Assembly (NCBI GenBank): GCA_034679345.1
Contig: JAXDAY010000017.1
Coordinates: forward strand, 1-64,000
Source: JAXDAY01 sp034679345
Lineage (GTDB): Bacteria > Eisenbacteria > RBG-16-71-46 > CAIMUX01 > VGJL01
DNA length: 64,000 nucleotides
Direction: 5' to 3'
In this document: one piece after another, positions 8,279-17,673 of the stretch
How the letters are laid out: the number at the start of each line of letters is the position of its first letter
How positions within the stretch are numbered: the first letter of the stretch is position 1
Translations under genes and position numbers: made by a program
Notes under the pieces: model-generated
The model's database searches: none
What the model saw: the letters and a program-made list of their open reading frames with translations, nothing else
Told to the model about the DNA's origin: nothing

Positions 8279-10648
8279 ATGACGCAGGGAAGAGAGACCG
8301 AACGGCTTGGTGACGCGCGCCGGACCTCGTTGTGGGCGCTGGCCGCGCTGGTCGCGATCCCGCTTCTCTTTCACTCCGCGCTCATCCTCGGGGGGAAGGA
8401 GCCCGCGGCGCCCGATACGATGGCGGTCCGTCCGCTCGGCGTCTGGGCGCTCGAGACCGCGCGGACGCTGGGCGAGACGCCCCTGTGGATTCCATGCATC
8501 TTTTCCGGCATGCCCTCCTACGGGAGCTACATCCACACCCCCGCGAGCGTCTTGAGCCCCCTCGACCCGATCCTCCGCTTGTTCGCCGACTCGAGGGGGG
8601 CGCGTTACTTCATCCTCCTGCTGATCGGCGGCATCTCCGCCTTCTTCTTCATCCGACGCCAGGGTACGAGCGCTCCGGCCGCGGCGGCCGCCGCGCTGGC
8701 CTTCGTCATGACCCCCTACATCCCGGGCGTCATCGAGGCCGGCCACAGCACGAAGCTTCGGGCCCTGATGCATGTCCCGCTCTTCCTGCTCGCCTTCGAC
8801 GCCCTGCTCGACAGGGCCCGGCCCCTCACCGCGGCGCTCCTCGCACTGGCCGCCGCCATGCTCGGCTGGGCGAACCACCCGCAGATCCTCTACTACGCGG
8901 GGCTCGTGGCCGCCGTCTACGCGATCGGGCGCGTCATCGCGGAGCGGGGGGAGTGGGGCGGGCGGAGGCTGCTTGCGTCAGCGGTCTGGATCGTCGCCTC
9001 AGCGGCGATCGCGGGTCTCCTCCTCGCGGAGCCGACCCTGGCGGTGCGCGAGTACGCCCCATACTCGATCCGCGGCGCCTCGGATGGCGGCGGCGCCAGC
9101 TGGGAGTACGCGACGGCCTGGTCGTTTGATCCCAAGGAGCTCATCACCTTCCTCTTCCCCGGTTTCTTCGGCTACACGACTCCGGTCTACTTCGGACCGC
9201 TTCCGATGACGCAGAGCAGCCATTCGCTGGGATTGATCGTGCTGTTGCTCGCTGGTTTCGGCTTCTATCGCGCCCGCGATCGGAGGGGCTGGGTGTGGCT
9301 CGGCGTGTCGGCGATCGTCCTGATCATTGGCTTCGGCGAGCATCTGCCGATCCTCTACCGGCCGATGTACGAGGTCTTGCCCTACTTCAACAAGTTCCGC
9401 GTCCCTTCGATGATCTACGCGCTGCTGCCCATCGCGGTGGGGTATCTCGTCGCGAGAGGATTGGACGCGATGGCCGCTCCTCCGCGGACTCAGCGCGCAG
9501 GCAGGCCAGCGCCGTCCGGACGGCCTTGGTTGGTCGCCGCGGGGCTGCTGCTCGGGCTCGCCGTACTCATCCTCATCATTTCGGTGGCAACCAAGTCAGG
9601 GGCGATCGAGGGGAGCGCCTTCCAGCGCCCCGAGGAGGCCGGACGCATCGCGCCCGCGCAGCTCTCGGCTCTGCGTGGCGAGCGGTGGGGACAGCGCCTG
9701 GGATCGGTTGTCACCAGCCTCGTTTTCGCCGCAGCCCTCTGCGCCGCCGTTCCCTTCGCGCGGCGGATGCGCAGGCCGTTGGGTGTCGCCCTGCTCGGGG
9801 GTCTCCTGGTCGCGGAGCTCTGGATCGTCGGCGTCCACTATGTCGACTATGTCGACCGCGCACGGGTGGAGGCTTCGCTTCGGGCGACCCCCGAAATCGA
9901 GTTCCTGAAACGGCAACCCGGGCCATTTCGGGTCCTCCCCCTTGATGAGTTCACGTCAAACCGATTCGCCGCCTTTGGAATCGAGACGGTGGGCGGCTAC
10001 CAGCCTGCCAAGCTCAAGATCTACCAGGATCTCATCGAGAGCCAGATCCTGATGACCCCGTCCGTTCTCTCGATGCTCAATGTCCGCTATCTACTCGCTT
10101 CCGAGGATCCCGGACACGAGTCGTTCGTCCGGGTCGCCGACGGCGTCTACGAGTACGTCCGGGCGTTGCCGCGCGCCTGGTTCGTCTCCTCCTGGCGCAG
10201 GGTCTCGGACGACGGTCTGCTCCTGCGGGCGATGACCAGCCGTGACTTCGATCCCGCCGTCGTGGCGCTCGTCCCGGCATCGGAGACGCCCGACCTGCCG
10301 GCGGGCGGACTGCCGACGCGCGAGGTCGAGGTGAAGGAGATCACCGCCCATCGCCTGCGTCTTCAGGTGGCCGATGGAGAGGGCCCCGGCCTTCTCGTCG
10401 TGAGCGAGATCCATTACCTGCCGGGATGGTCGGCCACAATCGACGGAGTGGCGGCGCCGATCCTGCGTGTCAACCACTGCCTTCGCGGAATGGTGGTCCC
10501 CGCCGGAGAGCACGCGATCGAGATGCGGATGGACTCCGCCGCCTTCCGGCGGGGACGCCTTCTCAATCGAGTCGGGGGGGGCACGCTCCTGCTACTTGCG
10601 GCGGTGGGAATCCTCCTCGACCGGCGGAGATCGAAACCGGTCGGCTAG
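8279..10648 (+). CDS. YfhO-family multi-spanning membrane protein
   Basis: A 789-residue polytopic protein with about a dozen hydrophobic segments in its first 560 residues and a soluble, beta-rich C-terminal part. It matches the YfhO family: PLWIPCIFSGMPSYGSY, GVIEAGHSTKLRALMHVPL and HYVDYVDRARVEA are recognisable family phrases. YfhO relatives resemble GT-C sugar transferases and modify surface polymers such as teichoic acids in Bacillota; in other phyla their role is less clear. The ATG at 8279 follows GGAGGG by 8 bases. Its TAG stop shares the CTAG palindrome with the stop of the convergent glycosyltransferase. A glycosylation role in the same envelope pathway is inferred. Confidence 0.85.
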   Translation: MTQGRETERLGDARRTSLWALAALVAIPLLFHSALILGGKEPAAPDTMAVRPLGVWALETARTLGETPLWIPCIFSGMPSYGSYIHTPASVLSPLDPILRLFADSRGARYFILLLIGGISAFFFIRRQGTSAPAAAAAALAFVMTPYIPGVIEAGHSTKLRALMHVPLFLLAFDALLDRARPLTAALLALAAAMLGWANHPQILYYAGLVAAVYAIGRVIAERGEWGGRRLLASAVWIVASAAIAGLLLAEPTLAVREYAPYSIRGASDGGGASWEYATAWSFDPKELITFLFPGFFGYTTPVYFGPLPMTQSSHSLGLIVLLLAGFGFYRARDRRGWVWLGVSAIVLIIGFGEHLPILYRPMYEVLPYFNKFRVPSMIYALLPIAVGYLVARGLDAMAAPPRTQRAGRPAPSGRPWLVAAGLLLGLAVLILIISVATKSGAIEGSAFQRPEEAGRIAPAQLSALRGERWGQRLGSVVTSLVFAAALCAAVPFARRMRRPLGVALLGGLLVAELWIVGVHYVDYVDRARVEASLRATPEIEFLKRQPGPFRVLPLDEFTSNRFAAFGIETVGGYQPAKLKIYQDLIESQILMTPSVLSMLNVRYLLASEDPGHESFVRVADGVYEYVRALPRAWFVSSWRRVSDDGLLLRAMTSRDFDPAVVALVPASETPDLPAGGLPTREVEVKEITAHRLRLQVADGEGPGLLVVSEIHYLPGWSATIDGVAAPILRVNHCLRGMVVPAGEHAIEMRMDSAAFRRGRLLNRVGGGTLLLLAAVGILLDRRRSKPVG

Positions 10649-11874
10649 GAGGCGTGGACGCCGCGCGCGCCCGCTGCGGCGATTCGATCATAGAGGCCGA
10701 TCAGACGCTCCGCGTCCCGCTCCCAGCAGTAGCGCTCCTCGACGGCGCTGCGCCCCGCAGCGCCCATCGCGCGACGTCTCTCGGAGTCGGCCAGGGCGGC
10801 GATTCCCGCCGCCAGACTCTCTTCGTCGCCAGAGCGCACAACCAGTCCGGCGCCCGTCTCCTCGACGATCCGCTTGAGGGGGCTGCAGTCGGTCGTCACG
10901 ACGGGCCGCTCGAGGAGCATGTAGTGGAAGAGCTTGTGGGGGATCGTCGTATCGGTGTGGGCGTTCTTGAGGTGGGGGATGAGACAGACTGATGAGGCGA
11001 GGATGTAGCTCGGGAATCGCTCGAAGGGCTGCCAGCCCTCGAACCGGACGTGCCCCGAAAGCCCCAGCGCCTCGACCTTCCCGCGTAGCGCCGCTTCGGT
11101 CGATCCGCCTCCGACGAGGAGCAGGAGGCAATCAGGTAGGATGCGGCGAAGGCGGGCCATGGCCGCCACGGCCGTCTCGATTCCTCGGTGGCGCTCGAAT
11201 CCGCCGAGGTAGGCCACGACGAACCGGCCGCGAAGGCTCTCCGCAATCGAGGCATCGATCGGGAATCCCCTGAACTCATCGACCGCGACGGTGTTCCGCA
11301 CGACCTCGATGCGCTCCTCGGGGATCCCGATCCCGGCGATCCGTTCTGCCGCCTCCTCGATGACCGTCACGATCGCGTCGGCGTTGGGGAGGATCGCGCG
11401 TTCGTGGCGCTCCCAACGCTGCGGAGAGATGAGCAATCTCCCGAGCAGTCGCCGGGCGTAACCGTAGGTGCGGAGCGCGGCGGGCCAGTTCTCGTGAAGA
11501 TCGGCGACGAGGGGCAGCGCGCGCGCCCGGGCGACGCTGAGCCCGATGGCCACCATCGGCAGATCGTGGGTGTGAATCACCTCGAGCCCCTCGCGCGCGA
11601 CCAGCCGCCGCAGCGCGTTTCGCAGCGCCCAGCGGTAGAAGGGGACCTCGAGGCTCACGGCCGAGAACTTGCGATAGAACCAGCGGGGCATCCACACCCG
11701 ATGGAGCCGCACGCCCTGCCACTCCTCCCGGGCCGGACGCGATCCATCGTGCGCCAGGCAGAGCAGGTGCACCTCGTGCCCCGCGGCTGCGAGGGAGCGC
11801 GCCTCGTTGCCGACCCTGGGATCGGGCGGAAACGTCCGGTCGAGCAGCATGCCGATCCGCAGCCGCCCGCTCAC
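10645..11874 (-). CDS. GT4-type glycosyltransferase
   Basis: A 409-residue GT-B enzyme. The N-terminal domain starts RIGMLLDRTFPPDPRVGNEA, a common opening for GT4 enzymes, with VIHTHDLPMVAIGL and VADLHENWPAAL after it; the donor domain shows VVAYLGGFERHRGIETAV, LLLVGGGSTE, HVRFEGWQPFERFPSYI and HKLFHYMLLERPVVTTDC. The GTG at 11874 overlaps the 2-epimerase stop as GTGA, so the genes are coupled. It probably transfers the sugar made by the neighbouring UDP-sugar enzymes, but donor and acceptor are not readable from the sequence. Confidence 0.9.
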   Translation of the reverse strand: MSGRLRIGMLLDRTFPPDPRVGNEARSLAAAGHEVHLLCLAHDGSRPAREEWQGVRLHRVWMPRWFYRKFSAVSLEVPFYRWALRNALRRLVAREGLEVIHTHDLPMVAIGLSVARARALPLVADLHENWPAALRTYGYARRLLGRLLISPQRWERHERAILPNADAIVTVIEEAAERIAGIGIPEERIEVVRNTVAVDEFRGFPIDASIAESLRGRFVVAYLGGFERHRGIETAVAAMARLRRILPDCLLLLVGGGSTEAALRGKVEALGLSGHVRFEGWQPFERFPSYILASSVCLIPHLKNAHTDTTIPHKLFHYMLLERPVVTTDCSPLKRIVEETGAGLVVRSGDEESLAAGIAALADSERRRAMGAAGRSAVEERYCWERDAERLIGLYDRIAAAGARGVHAS

Positions 11875-12986
11875 GACGTGAACCGTTCCTCGAGGATCCT
11901 GACGATCCGCTCCGCGGCCCGCCCGTCCCATAGCTCCGGGATCCTCGCGCGCCCCGCATGCGGACGCTCGAGCTCCTCCGCGAAGGCTTCCAGGACCCTC
12001 TCCGGATCGGTGCCCGCGAGCCGGTTCGTCCCCTCGAGGATCGTGACCGGCCGCTCCGTATTCTCCCTGATGGTCAGACATGAGACGCCGAGGACCGTCG
12101 TCTCCTCCTGGATCCCGCCGGAGTCGGTCAGCACGATCCGCGCGCTCGACATCAAGCGGAGGAAATCCAGGTACCCCTCCGGAGGGCGCAACAGGATCCG
12201 CCCCCCGCGGCCCCAAGCCTCCTCGAGCCCCTGCGCCGCGAGCCGCGCCCGCGTCCTCGGGTGGACGGGGAAGACGACGGGCAAGCGGAGGGCCGCACCC
12301 TCAAGGATCCTCCTCATGCGGGCGAGATCCTCCGGCCGGTCCACGTTCGAGGGGCGATGAAGGGTGGCGAGGGCGAATCCGCCGGGGACCAGGCCGAGTG
12401 ACTCGACGATCGGCGAGGATCTCGAGCGATGCTCGAAGCGACGCAACGAATCGATCATGACATTGCCGACGAAATGGATCCGTTCCGCCGCAATCCCTTC
12501 CGCGGCCAGGTTCGCGTCCGCGTCCCGTGACGGAGTGAACAGGAGGTCTGAGGCCGCATCGGTGAGGATCCGGTTGAGCTCCTCGGGCATCGTCCGGTCC
12601 CGGCTCCGCAGGCCTGCCTCGACATGGGCGATCCTGAGATCGAGCTTGGCCGCCGCGACCGCCGCGGCCAGAGTCGAGTTGACGTCGCCCACCACGACCA
12701 CGCACTGCGGCCGGAGGCGGGCAAGCTCCGGCTCGATCCGCTCCATCACGCGGGCGGTCTGCACGACCGCCGATTCCGAGCCGACCCCAAGGTGGATGTC
12801 CGGCTCGGGGATGTCCAGATCCCGGAAGAACGCCTCGGACATCGCCGGGTCGTAGTGCTGTCCCGTGTGGATGAGAACGGCTCGGAGGCGATCGCGTCGG
12901 CGAATCTCCGCGAGGATCGGCGCTACCTTCATGAAGTTTGGCCGAGCGCCTGCCACGCAGACGATGCGGCCATCGGATCCTGCCAC
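11871..12986 (-). CDS. wecB: UDP-GlcNAc 2-epimerase family (WecB/WbpI-like)
   Basis: A 371-residue non-hydrolysing UDP-N-acetyl sugar 2-epimerase. Family marks in order: VAGARPNFMKVAPI, IHTGQHYDPAMSEAFF, VVVGDVNSTLAAA, IAHVEAGLRSRD, TLHRPSNVDRPEDL and ILTDSGGIQEE. The plain reaction would convert UDP-GlcNAc to UDP-ManNAc; because a WbpB-like dehydrogenase and a WbpE-like aminotransferase lie close by, the homologous WbpI reaction on the diacetamido uronic acid is an equally good reading. The GTG at 12986 is chosen because GGAGG is 5 bases upstream; GTG 12992 overlaps that site. A promoter lies at 13011-13040. Confidence 0.92.
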   Translation of the reverse strand: MAGSDGRIVCVAGARPNFMKVAPILAEIRRRDRLRAVLIHTGQHYDPAMSEAFFRDLDIPEPDIHLGVGSESAVVQTARVMERIEPELARLRPQCVVVVGDVNSTLAAAVAAAKLDLRIAHVEAGLRSRDRTMPEELNRILTDAASDLLFTPSRDADANLAAEGIAAERIHFVGNVMIDSLRRFEHRSRSSPIVESLGLVPGGFALATLHRPSNVDRPEDLARMRRILEGAALRLPVVFPVHPRTRARLAAQGLEEAWGRGGRILLRPPEGYLDFLRLMSSARIVLTDSGGIQEETTVLGVSCLTIRENTERPVTILEGTNRLAGTDPERVLEAFAEELERPHAGRARIPELWDGRAAERIVRILEERFTS

Positions 12987-13010
12987 GCTCACCTCCTTCT
13001 CTGCCCGGTC

Positions 13011-13040
13011 ACGCTAGCTTCGCGCTTCGAGGGGTGTCAA
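13011..13040 (-). promoter_or_regulatory. Sigma-70-like promoter for the epimerase-GT4 operon
   Basis: Minus strand TTGACA, 18-base spacer, TAGCGT. Transcription would begin near 13004, just before the AGGAGG ribosome site of the epimerase. Confidence 0.65.
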
Positions 13041-13066
13041 GACTGCGCGCCGCGGGCAGTCGCCGA

Positions 13067-13095
13067 TTGACAGAGTAGTGCATCGTGCCTATAGA
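13067..13095 (+). promoter_or_regulatory. Strong sigma-70-like promoter for the beta-CASP nuclease
   Basis: TTGACA, 17-base spacer, TATAGA: a near-consensus pair. The start of transcription would be near 13102, which excludes GTG 13085 as the start codon and supports GTG 13139. Confidence 0.75.
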
Positions 13096-13138
13096 TGATG
13101 AGAATGCGCCATTCAAACGATGTCAGCGAGGTCCGCGC

Positions 13139-14530
13139 GTGAAGATCGCCTTCCAGGGGGCGGTACGCACGGTAACCGGGTCCAGACACCTCCTCACCGT
13201 GGGACGCAGCCGGATCCTCCTCGATTGCGGGCTCTTTCAGGGGAAGCGCGATCTGAGCGAGCAACGCAACCGCGAGTTTTCCCTCTCGCCGGGCGAGATC
13301 GATGCCGTGATCCTCTCCCATGCGCACATCGATCACAGCGGGAATCTCCCCACGCTGACGAAGCTCGGCTTCCGGGGGCCGATCCACTCGACACTCGCGA
13401 CCGCCGATCTATGCGGGGTGATGCTGCGCGACAGCGCCTATATCCAGGCGAAGGACGCGGAGTTCGTCAACAAGCATCCGCGCCGGCGGGGTCCCCGCGT
13501 ACGGGAGCCGCTCTACACCCTGCAGGACGCCGAGGCGGCGATCCGCCTGTTTCAGGGGCATCCGTATGACCAGCCGATCGGGATCACGGAGGGCGTGACG
13601 GTGACCTTCCGGGACGCCGGCCACATCCTTGGCAGCGCCATGCTGGAGCTCGATCTCATGGAGCGCGGCGTCCGCAGGAAGCTGTTCTTCACGGGCGACC
13701 TGGGTCGCCCGAATCTGCCGATCATCCGTGACCCGAGCCACGCCGCGGGTTGCGACGCATTGATGATCGAAAGCACCTATGGGAATCGGCGGCATGCCGC
13801 CCCCGAGAGTTTGCCCGAGCAGGTGGCGGGGATCGTCGAGAGGATCCGGGCCCGGGGCGGCAAGATCATCATCCCCGCCTTCGCGGTGGGTCGGGTCCAG
13901 GAGGTCGTCTGGATCCTCAAGGGGCTCATCGATTCCAGGCGGATCGCCCCGATCCCGATCTACGTAGACAGCCCCCTGGCCGTCAACGCGACGGAGATCT
14001 TCGACCGCCATCCCGAGTGCTTCGATTCCGAGACCCGGGAGGTCCTGCGCCGGGATGGGGATCCGTTCGGTTTCGGGCTGGTGCGCTACATCACCGACGT
14101 CGAGGAGTCGAAGGCCCTCAACGGGAGGTCTGAACCGGCCGTCATCATCTCCCCCTCGGGAATGTGCGAGGCCGGGCGGGTTCTGCACCATCTGCGCAAC
14201 AACATCGAAGATCCCCGCACCCTCATCCTGATCGTCGGCTTCCAGGCCGAGGACACGCTGGGCAAGCGTCTGGTGGAGAAGCGCGAGACGGTGCGGATCT
14301 TCGGGGAGGAGTTCCAGAGACGGGCGGATGTGGTGGTGATGAACGCCTTCAGCGCCCATGCCGATCGCGAGGAGCTCCTCACGTGGGCGGGCAGGATCCA
14401 GGACCGGCCCCGGGCGACCTTCGTGGTGCACGGCGCCGAGGATCAGAGCGAGTCGCTGGCCGCGGCGTTGCGGGAGCGGGGATTCCCCCGCGTCGACGTG
14501 CCCCAACCGGGTCAGGAGTCGCCGCTATGA
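13139..14530 (+). CDS. Beta-CASP metallo-beta-lactamase-fold RNase
   Basis: A 463-residue protein of the CPSF73/YsH1-like bacterial MBL-beta-CASP family, expected to process or degrade RNA in the cytosol. Zinc ligands are visible: SHAHIDHSGN (about residue 60), DAGHILGSAM, and FTGDLGRP; beta-CASP motifs include IIPAFAVGRVQEV, YVDSPLAVNATEIF, IISPSGMCEAGR and, near the end, NAFSAHADREELL. Length is normal. The GTG start follows a weak GAGG; it is chosen because the protein then opens directly with KIAFQGAVRTVTGS, the usual first strand, and because the promoter -10 box lies inside the longer version. The 3' end overlaps the convergent HIT gene by 19 bases. Confidence 0.9.
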   Translation: MKIAFQGAVRTVTGSRHLLTVGRSRILLDCGLFQGKRDLSEQRNREFSLSPGEIDAVILSHAHIDHSGNLPTLTKLGFRGPIHSTLATADLCGVMLRDSAYIQAKDAEFVNKHPRRRGPRVREPLYTLQDAEAAIRLFQGHPYDQPIGITEGVTVTFRDAGHILGSAMLELDLMERGVRRKLFFTGDLGRPNLPIIRDPSHAAGCDALMIESTYGNRRHAAPESLPEQVAGIVERIRARGGKIIIPAFAVGRVQEVVWILKGLIDSRRIAPIPIYVDSPLAVNATEIFDRHPECFDSETREVLRRDGDPFGFGLVRYITDVEESKALNGRSEPAVIISPSGMCEAGRVLHHLRNNIEDPRTLILIVGFQAEDTLGKRLVEKRETVRIFGEEFQRRADVVVMNAFSAHADREELLTWAGRIQDRPRATFVVHGAEDQSESLAAALRERGFPRVDVPQPGQESPL

Positions 14531-15021
14531 TCGCCGCGGCCGCCGTGGGCCGCGACCCAGGCGCGCGCCAGACGGTCTCGCGTGAGCTCGAGCGCCTCCG
14601 GCGGCTCATCTCCGCCAACGGACGCGCTGTCGCTCGGTTCGGCGCCCGGGACGAGGTGGATGTGGATGTGGCCCTCGACTCCGGCGCCGGCGCAACGCCC
14701 GACGTTGATGCCGACGTGGAGCACCCGGACTCCGAGCTCTCTCTCGGCGATCTTTTCCGCGGCGCCCAGCAGATCGGTCATCTCCGCGGTCTCCTCCTGA
14801 TCGAGGTCGTGCAGGGAAGCGACGTGCCGGTAGGGCACGACCATCAAATGTCCGGTCGCGTATGGATAGAGATTCAGGATCACGAACGCCCGGTCCCCGC
14901 GATGGATGATCAGACTGGGCCCTTCACGTTCGACCAGGACCTCGTCGCAGAAGACGCACCCCGCTGTGCTCTTGATGCCGAGGATGTAAGGCATCCGCCA
15001 GGGGGTCCACAACGGTCTCAC
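14512..15021 (-). CDS. HIT-family nucleotide hydrolase/transferase
   Basis: A 169-residue HIT protein of the Ap4A-phosphorylase-like branch. It opens with RPLWTPWRMPYI and GCVFCDEVL, where a cysteine pair resembles the zinc knuckle of this branch, has LNLYPYATGHLMVVPYRHV in the centre, and ends the domain with the histidine triad GHIHIHLVPG. The middle His acts as nucleophile in the family. The GTG at 15021 follows AGGAGGG by about 10 bases. Substrates are probably dinucleoside polyphosphates or nucleoside phosphoramidates; exact activity is not evident. Confidence 0.88.
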   Translation of the reverse strand: MRPLWTPWRMPYILGIKSTAGCVFCDEVLVEREGPSLIIHRGDRAFVILNLYPYATGHLMVVPYRHVASLHDLDQEETAEMTDLLGAAEKIAERELGVRVLHVGINVGRCAGAGVEGHIHIHLVPGAEPSDSASVGGDEPPEALELTRDRLARAWVAAHGGRGDHSGDS

Positions 15022-15182
15022 TGCCTCACGCCCTCCTTTTTTCTGGACTGCGCACAACGGGAGGCTAGCATGCGGAGACGATCGGCGAGAACCGGTTCGC
15101 GCAACGTGTCGGGTTTCCGGATCCGGAGGCGGATCCTACGCGCAGGGCGATGAGCGAATCGGACAAGGAGGAGTTGCCGGGG

Positions 15183-16280
15183 ATGAGTTCGACAGTCCTT
15201 CGTGAATCGGACCAGCTGTTCGCGCGCTCGTTGCTGGACTCCCTCGACTCGGGAATCGTTGCCGTCGACACCGCCGGAAAGATCCTCTTTCTGAACCGGC
15301 GCGTTCAGGAGCTGTTCGGCCTCGATCCGGGAGGCGTCATCGACCAGCCCGTTGGCGAGGTTCTCCAGGTGCGCTATCCCTCGCGGGGGGCGAGCCTCTG
15401 GCCGCCCGACATCGGCGAATCGATGACCCGGGAGATGACTCTCGCCTCGGACGATCGCGAGCTGACCGTCGAGGCGCGCTGGCTGCCCGTCGCCCGCGAC
15501 GAGGACGGGCTCGGGGGGATTCTCTCCATCGACGACATCACCGACTCCGTGGGGGAGCTGGAGTTCCAGCGGCGCCTCGACCGTTTCGCCTCGATCGGCA
15601 ACCTCTCCGCGGTCATCGCCCATGAGATCCGAAACCCGTTGACCGGGATCCGGACGACGATCCAGTTCGTACGCTCCAAGATCGACGCCACCCTCCGGGA
15701 GGACCTGGACGACGTGATCAAGGAGCTGGATCGCATCGAGCAGTTCACGACCGACCTGCTCCAAATCGGTCGTCCCCGGAACCTCGCGAGGGTGCCGGGA
15801 GATGTGAACCAGGTGATCGAGAAGGTCCTCGACACCCTCTCGGCCCAGCTGGCGAGCGCCTCGGTCCAGATCCGGCGCGACCTGACGCCCGAGCTTCCCC
15901 GAATCCCGATGGATCCAGACGCGATGCACCAGGTCGTCCTCAACATCATCCGCAACTCGATGGACGCGATGCCCGAGGGCGGGACCCTGCGGATCGTGAC
16001 CTCCAGCCGCCGGTATCGCTCCCGTCTGGCAGTGGAGATCGCCTTGAGCGACACGGGTTGCGGCATTCCCGAGGACGATCTCGATCGGATCTTCGATCCG
16101 TTCTTCACGACGAAATCGTCCGGGACTGGTCTGGGGCTTTCCATCTCTCTCCAGCTCGTCCGCGAGCAGGGGGGGAGGATCACCGTCCGCAACCGCTCCC
16201 AGGGCGGCGTCACTTTCCGCCTCTCGTTCCCGGTGCCGGCGGAGATCCAGGCTCGTGAAGAGCAAGATCCTGATCGTTGA
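15183..16280 (+). CDS. NtrB-like PAS sensor histidine kinase
   Basis: A soluble 365-residue histidine kinase. Order: PAS domain (about 10-115; LLDSLDSGIVAVDTAGKILFLN), HisKA helix with FASIGNLSAVIAHEIRNPLTG (phospho-acceptor His), and HATPase with NIIRNSMDAMPEG, DTGCGIPEDDLDRIFDPFF and GTGLGLSISLQL. No membrane segment is seen, as in NtrB/AtoS-type sensors. The ATG at 15183 is preferred for the AAGGAGG upstream; ATG 15150 is an alternative 11 codons longer. The next gene, an NtrC-type regulator, begins inside its 3' end, so they form one two-component system. The signal is unknown. Confidence 0.9.
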   Translation: MSSTVLRESDQLFARSLLDSLDSGIVAVDTAGKILFLNRRVQELFGLDPGGVIDQPVGEVLQVRYPSRGASLWPPDIGESMTREMTLASDDRELTVEARWLPVARDEDGLGGILSIDDITDSVGELEFQRRLDRFASIGNLSAVIAHEIRNPLTGIRTTIQFVRSKIDATLREDLDDVIKELDRIEQFTTDLLQIGRPRNLARVPGDVNQVIEKVLDTLSAQLASASVQIRRDLTPELPRIPMDPDAMHQVVLNIIRNSMDAMPEGGTLRIVTSSRRYRSRLAVEIALSDTGCGIPEDDLDRIFDPFFTTKSSGTGLGLSISLQLVREQGGRITVRNRSQGGVTFRLSFPVPAEIQAREEQDPDR

Positions 16281-17673
16281 CGACGAGCCCTCGATCGCGC
16301 GCTCCCTCACCCGGGTGCTCGAGGATCGAGGATACGACGTGCGCAGCTGCGGCACGGGCCGGGAGGGCCTGGAAACGGCCGAGGTCTGGCGCCCCCATGT
16401 GATCCTCCTGGACCTGAAGCTCCCGGATGCCGACGGCCTCGAGCTCCTTCCGAAGCTGCGTCGCATCGAGTCGAGCTTTCAGGTGATCGTGCTCACGGCC
16501 TATGCCGACACGAAGGCGGCCGTCCAGGCGATCAAGCGGGGAGCCGCCGACTTCCTCCGCAAGCCTTATGACATGGACGAGCTCGTCCTCGCCGTGGGGA
16601 CCGCCCGCAAGGCCGCCGCCCGCGACAGCCACCTCGCGATCTATCGCCGAAGGGAACGGGGGCGACTCGCGGGGGAGCAGCTGATCGGGCAGTGCGAGCA
16701 GATGCAGGAGACCCTGGATCTCGTCCGGCGGGTCTCCCGCTCGGATGCCCCGAGCGTCCTCGTCCTGGGTGAAAGCGGCACCGGCAAGGAGCTGGTCGCT
16801 CGCGCCGTCCACTTCCAGAGCGAGCGCCGGCTCGCTCCCTTCATGGAGCTGAACTGCTCGAGTCTCCAGGAGACCCTCCTGGAGAACGAGCTCTTCGGCC
16901 ACGAGCGGGGCGCCTTCACTGGAGCCACCCACCTGAAGAAGGGTATCGTGGAGCTCTCGGACGGCGGCACCCTCTTCCTGGACGAGATCGGAGACATCCC
17001 CGCGGCGACGCAGGCGAAGCTCCTGCGCTTCATCGAGCACAGGACGTTCAAGCGCGTCGGTGGAAACGTCGACATCGCGGTCGATATCCGGATCGTGGCC
17101 GCCACGAACGTCGATCTCGAGGCGGCGGTCCGGGACGGCCAGTTCCGCGAGGACCTCTTCTGGAGGCTGCAGGTCGTGCGAGTGTCACTCCCGCCGCTGC
17201 GGGCACGGGGGGAGGACGTCAATCTCCTCGCCGAGCACTTCCTCCGCGTCTTCTCGGCCAAGTTCCGCAAGCAGTTCCGAGGCCTGAGCTCTGAGGTCCG
17301 CGACCTCTTCCTCTCCTATGCCTGGCCCGGCAATGTGAGGGAGCTCCGCAATCTCCTCGAGCGGATCGTTCTGCTGGAAGAGGGAGAGGTTGTGGAGCCG
17401 CGCCACCTGCCATCGGAGTTCCTCGGACGCACGCGGATCTCCGGAAAGGCGGATGCTCCCGTCCATGGCGATCCGGCGGCCGTCCTGCGCAGTCTCGAGG
17501 AAGTGGAGGAAGAGCATATCCTTCGTGTGCTGCGTCACTGCGGCGGCAACAAGAGCCATGCGGCCCGGATCCTCGGCATTTCGCGTCAGGGATTGATCGA
17601 GCGCATCAAGCGAACCGCGTTGCTCGAGAAGACCCTCGGTGATGCTGTCAATATCGTTGACACGTCAACTTAG
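16255..17673 (+). CDS. NtrC-family sigma-54-dependent response regulator
   Basis: A 472-residue activator. The receiver (about 1-120) has ILIVDDEPSIARSL, the phospho-acceptor in HVILLDLKLPDADG, VLTAYADTKAA and FLRKPYD. The AAA+ domain has Walker A LGESGTGKELVARAVH, the sigma-54 contact loop GAFTGA near residue 220, and Walker B GGTLFLDEIGD. A Fis-type helix-turn-helix (NKSHAARILGISRQGLIERI) closes the protein. It starts at GTG 16255, overlapping the kinase by 26 bases. About 15 extra residues follow the helix-turn-helix, and their codons lie in the palindromes at 17646-17678. It should drive sigma-54 promoters somewhere, possibly the weak one at 17865. Confidence 0.93.
   Translation: MKSKILIVDDEPSIARSLTRVLEDRGYDVRSCGTGREGLETAEVWRPHVILLDLKLPDADGLELLPKLRRIESSFQVIVLTAYADTKAAVQAIKRGAADFLRKPYDMDELVLAVGTARKAAARDSHLAIYRRRERGRLAGEQLIGQCEQMQETLDLVRRVSRSDAPSVLVLGESGTGKELVARAVHFQSERRLAPFMELNCSSLQETLLENELFGHERGAFTGATHLKKGIVELSDGGTLFLDEIGDIPAATQAKLLRFIEHRTFKRVGGNVDIAVDIRIVAATNVDLEAAVRDGQFREDLFWRLQVVRVSLPPLRARGEDVNLLAEHFLRVFSAKFRKQFRGLSSEVRDLFLSYAWPGNVRELRNLLERIVLLEEGEVVEPRHLPSEFLGRTRISGKADAPVHGDPAAVLRSLEEVEEEHILRVLRHCGGNKSHAARILGISRQGLIERIKRTALLEKTLGDAVNIVDTST

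Noticed and set aside
13085..13138. Longer start (GTG 13085) for the beta-CASP nuclease
   Set aside because: It contains the -10 box of the promoter at 13067-13095, so transcription starts after it.
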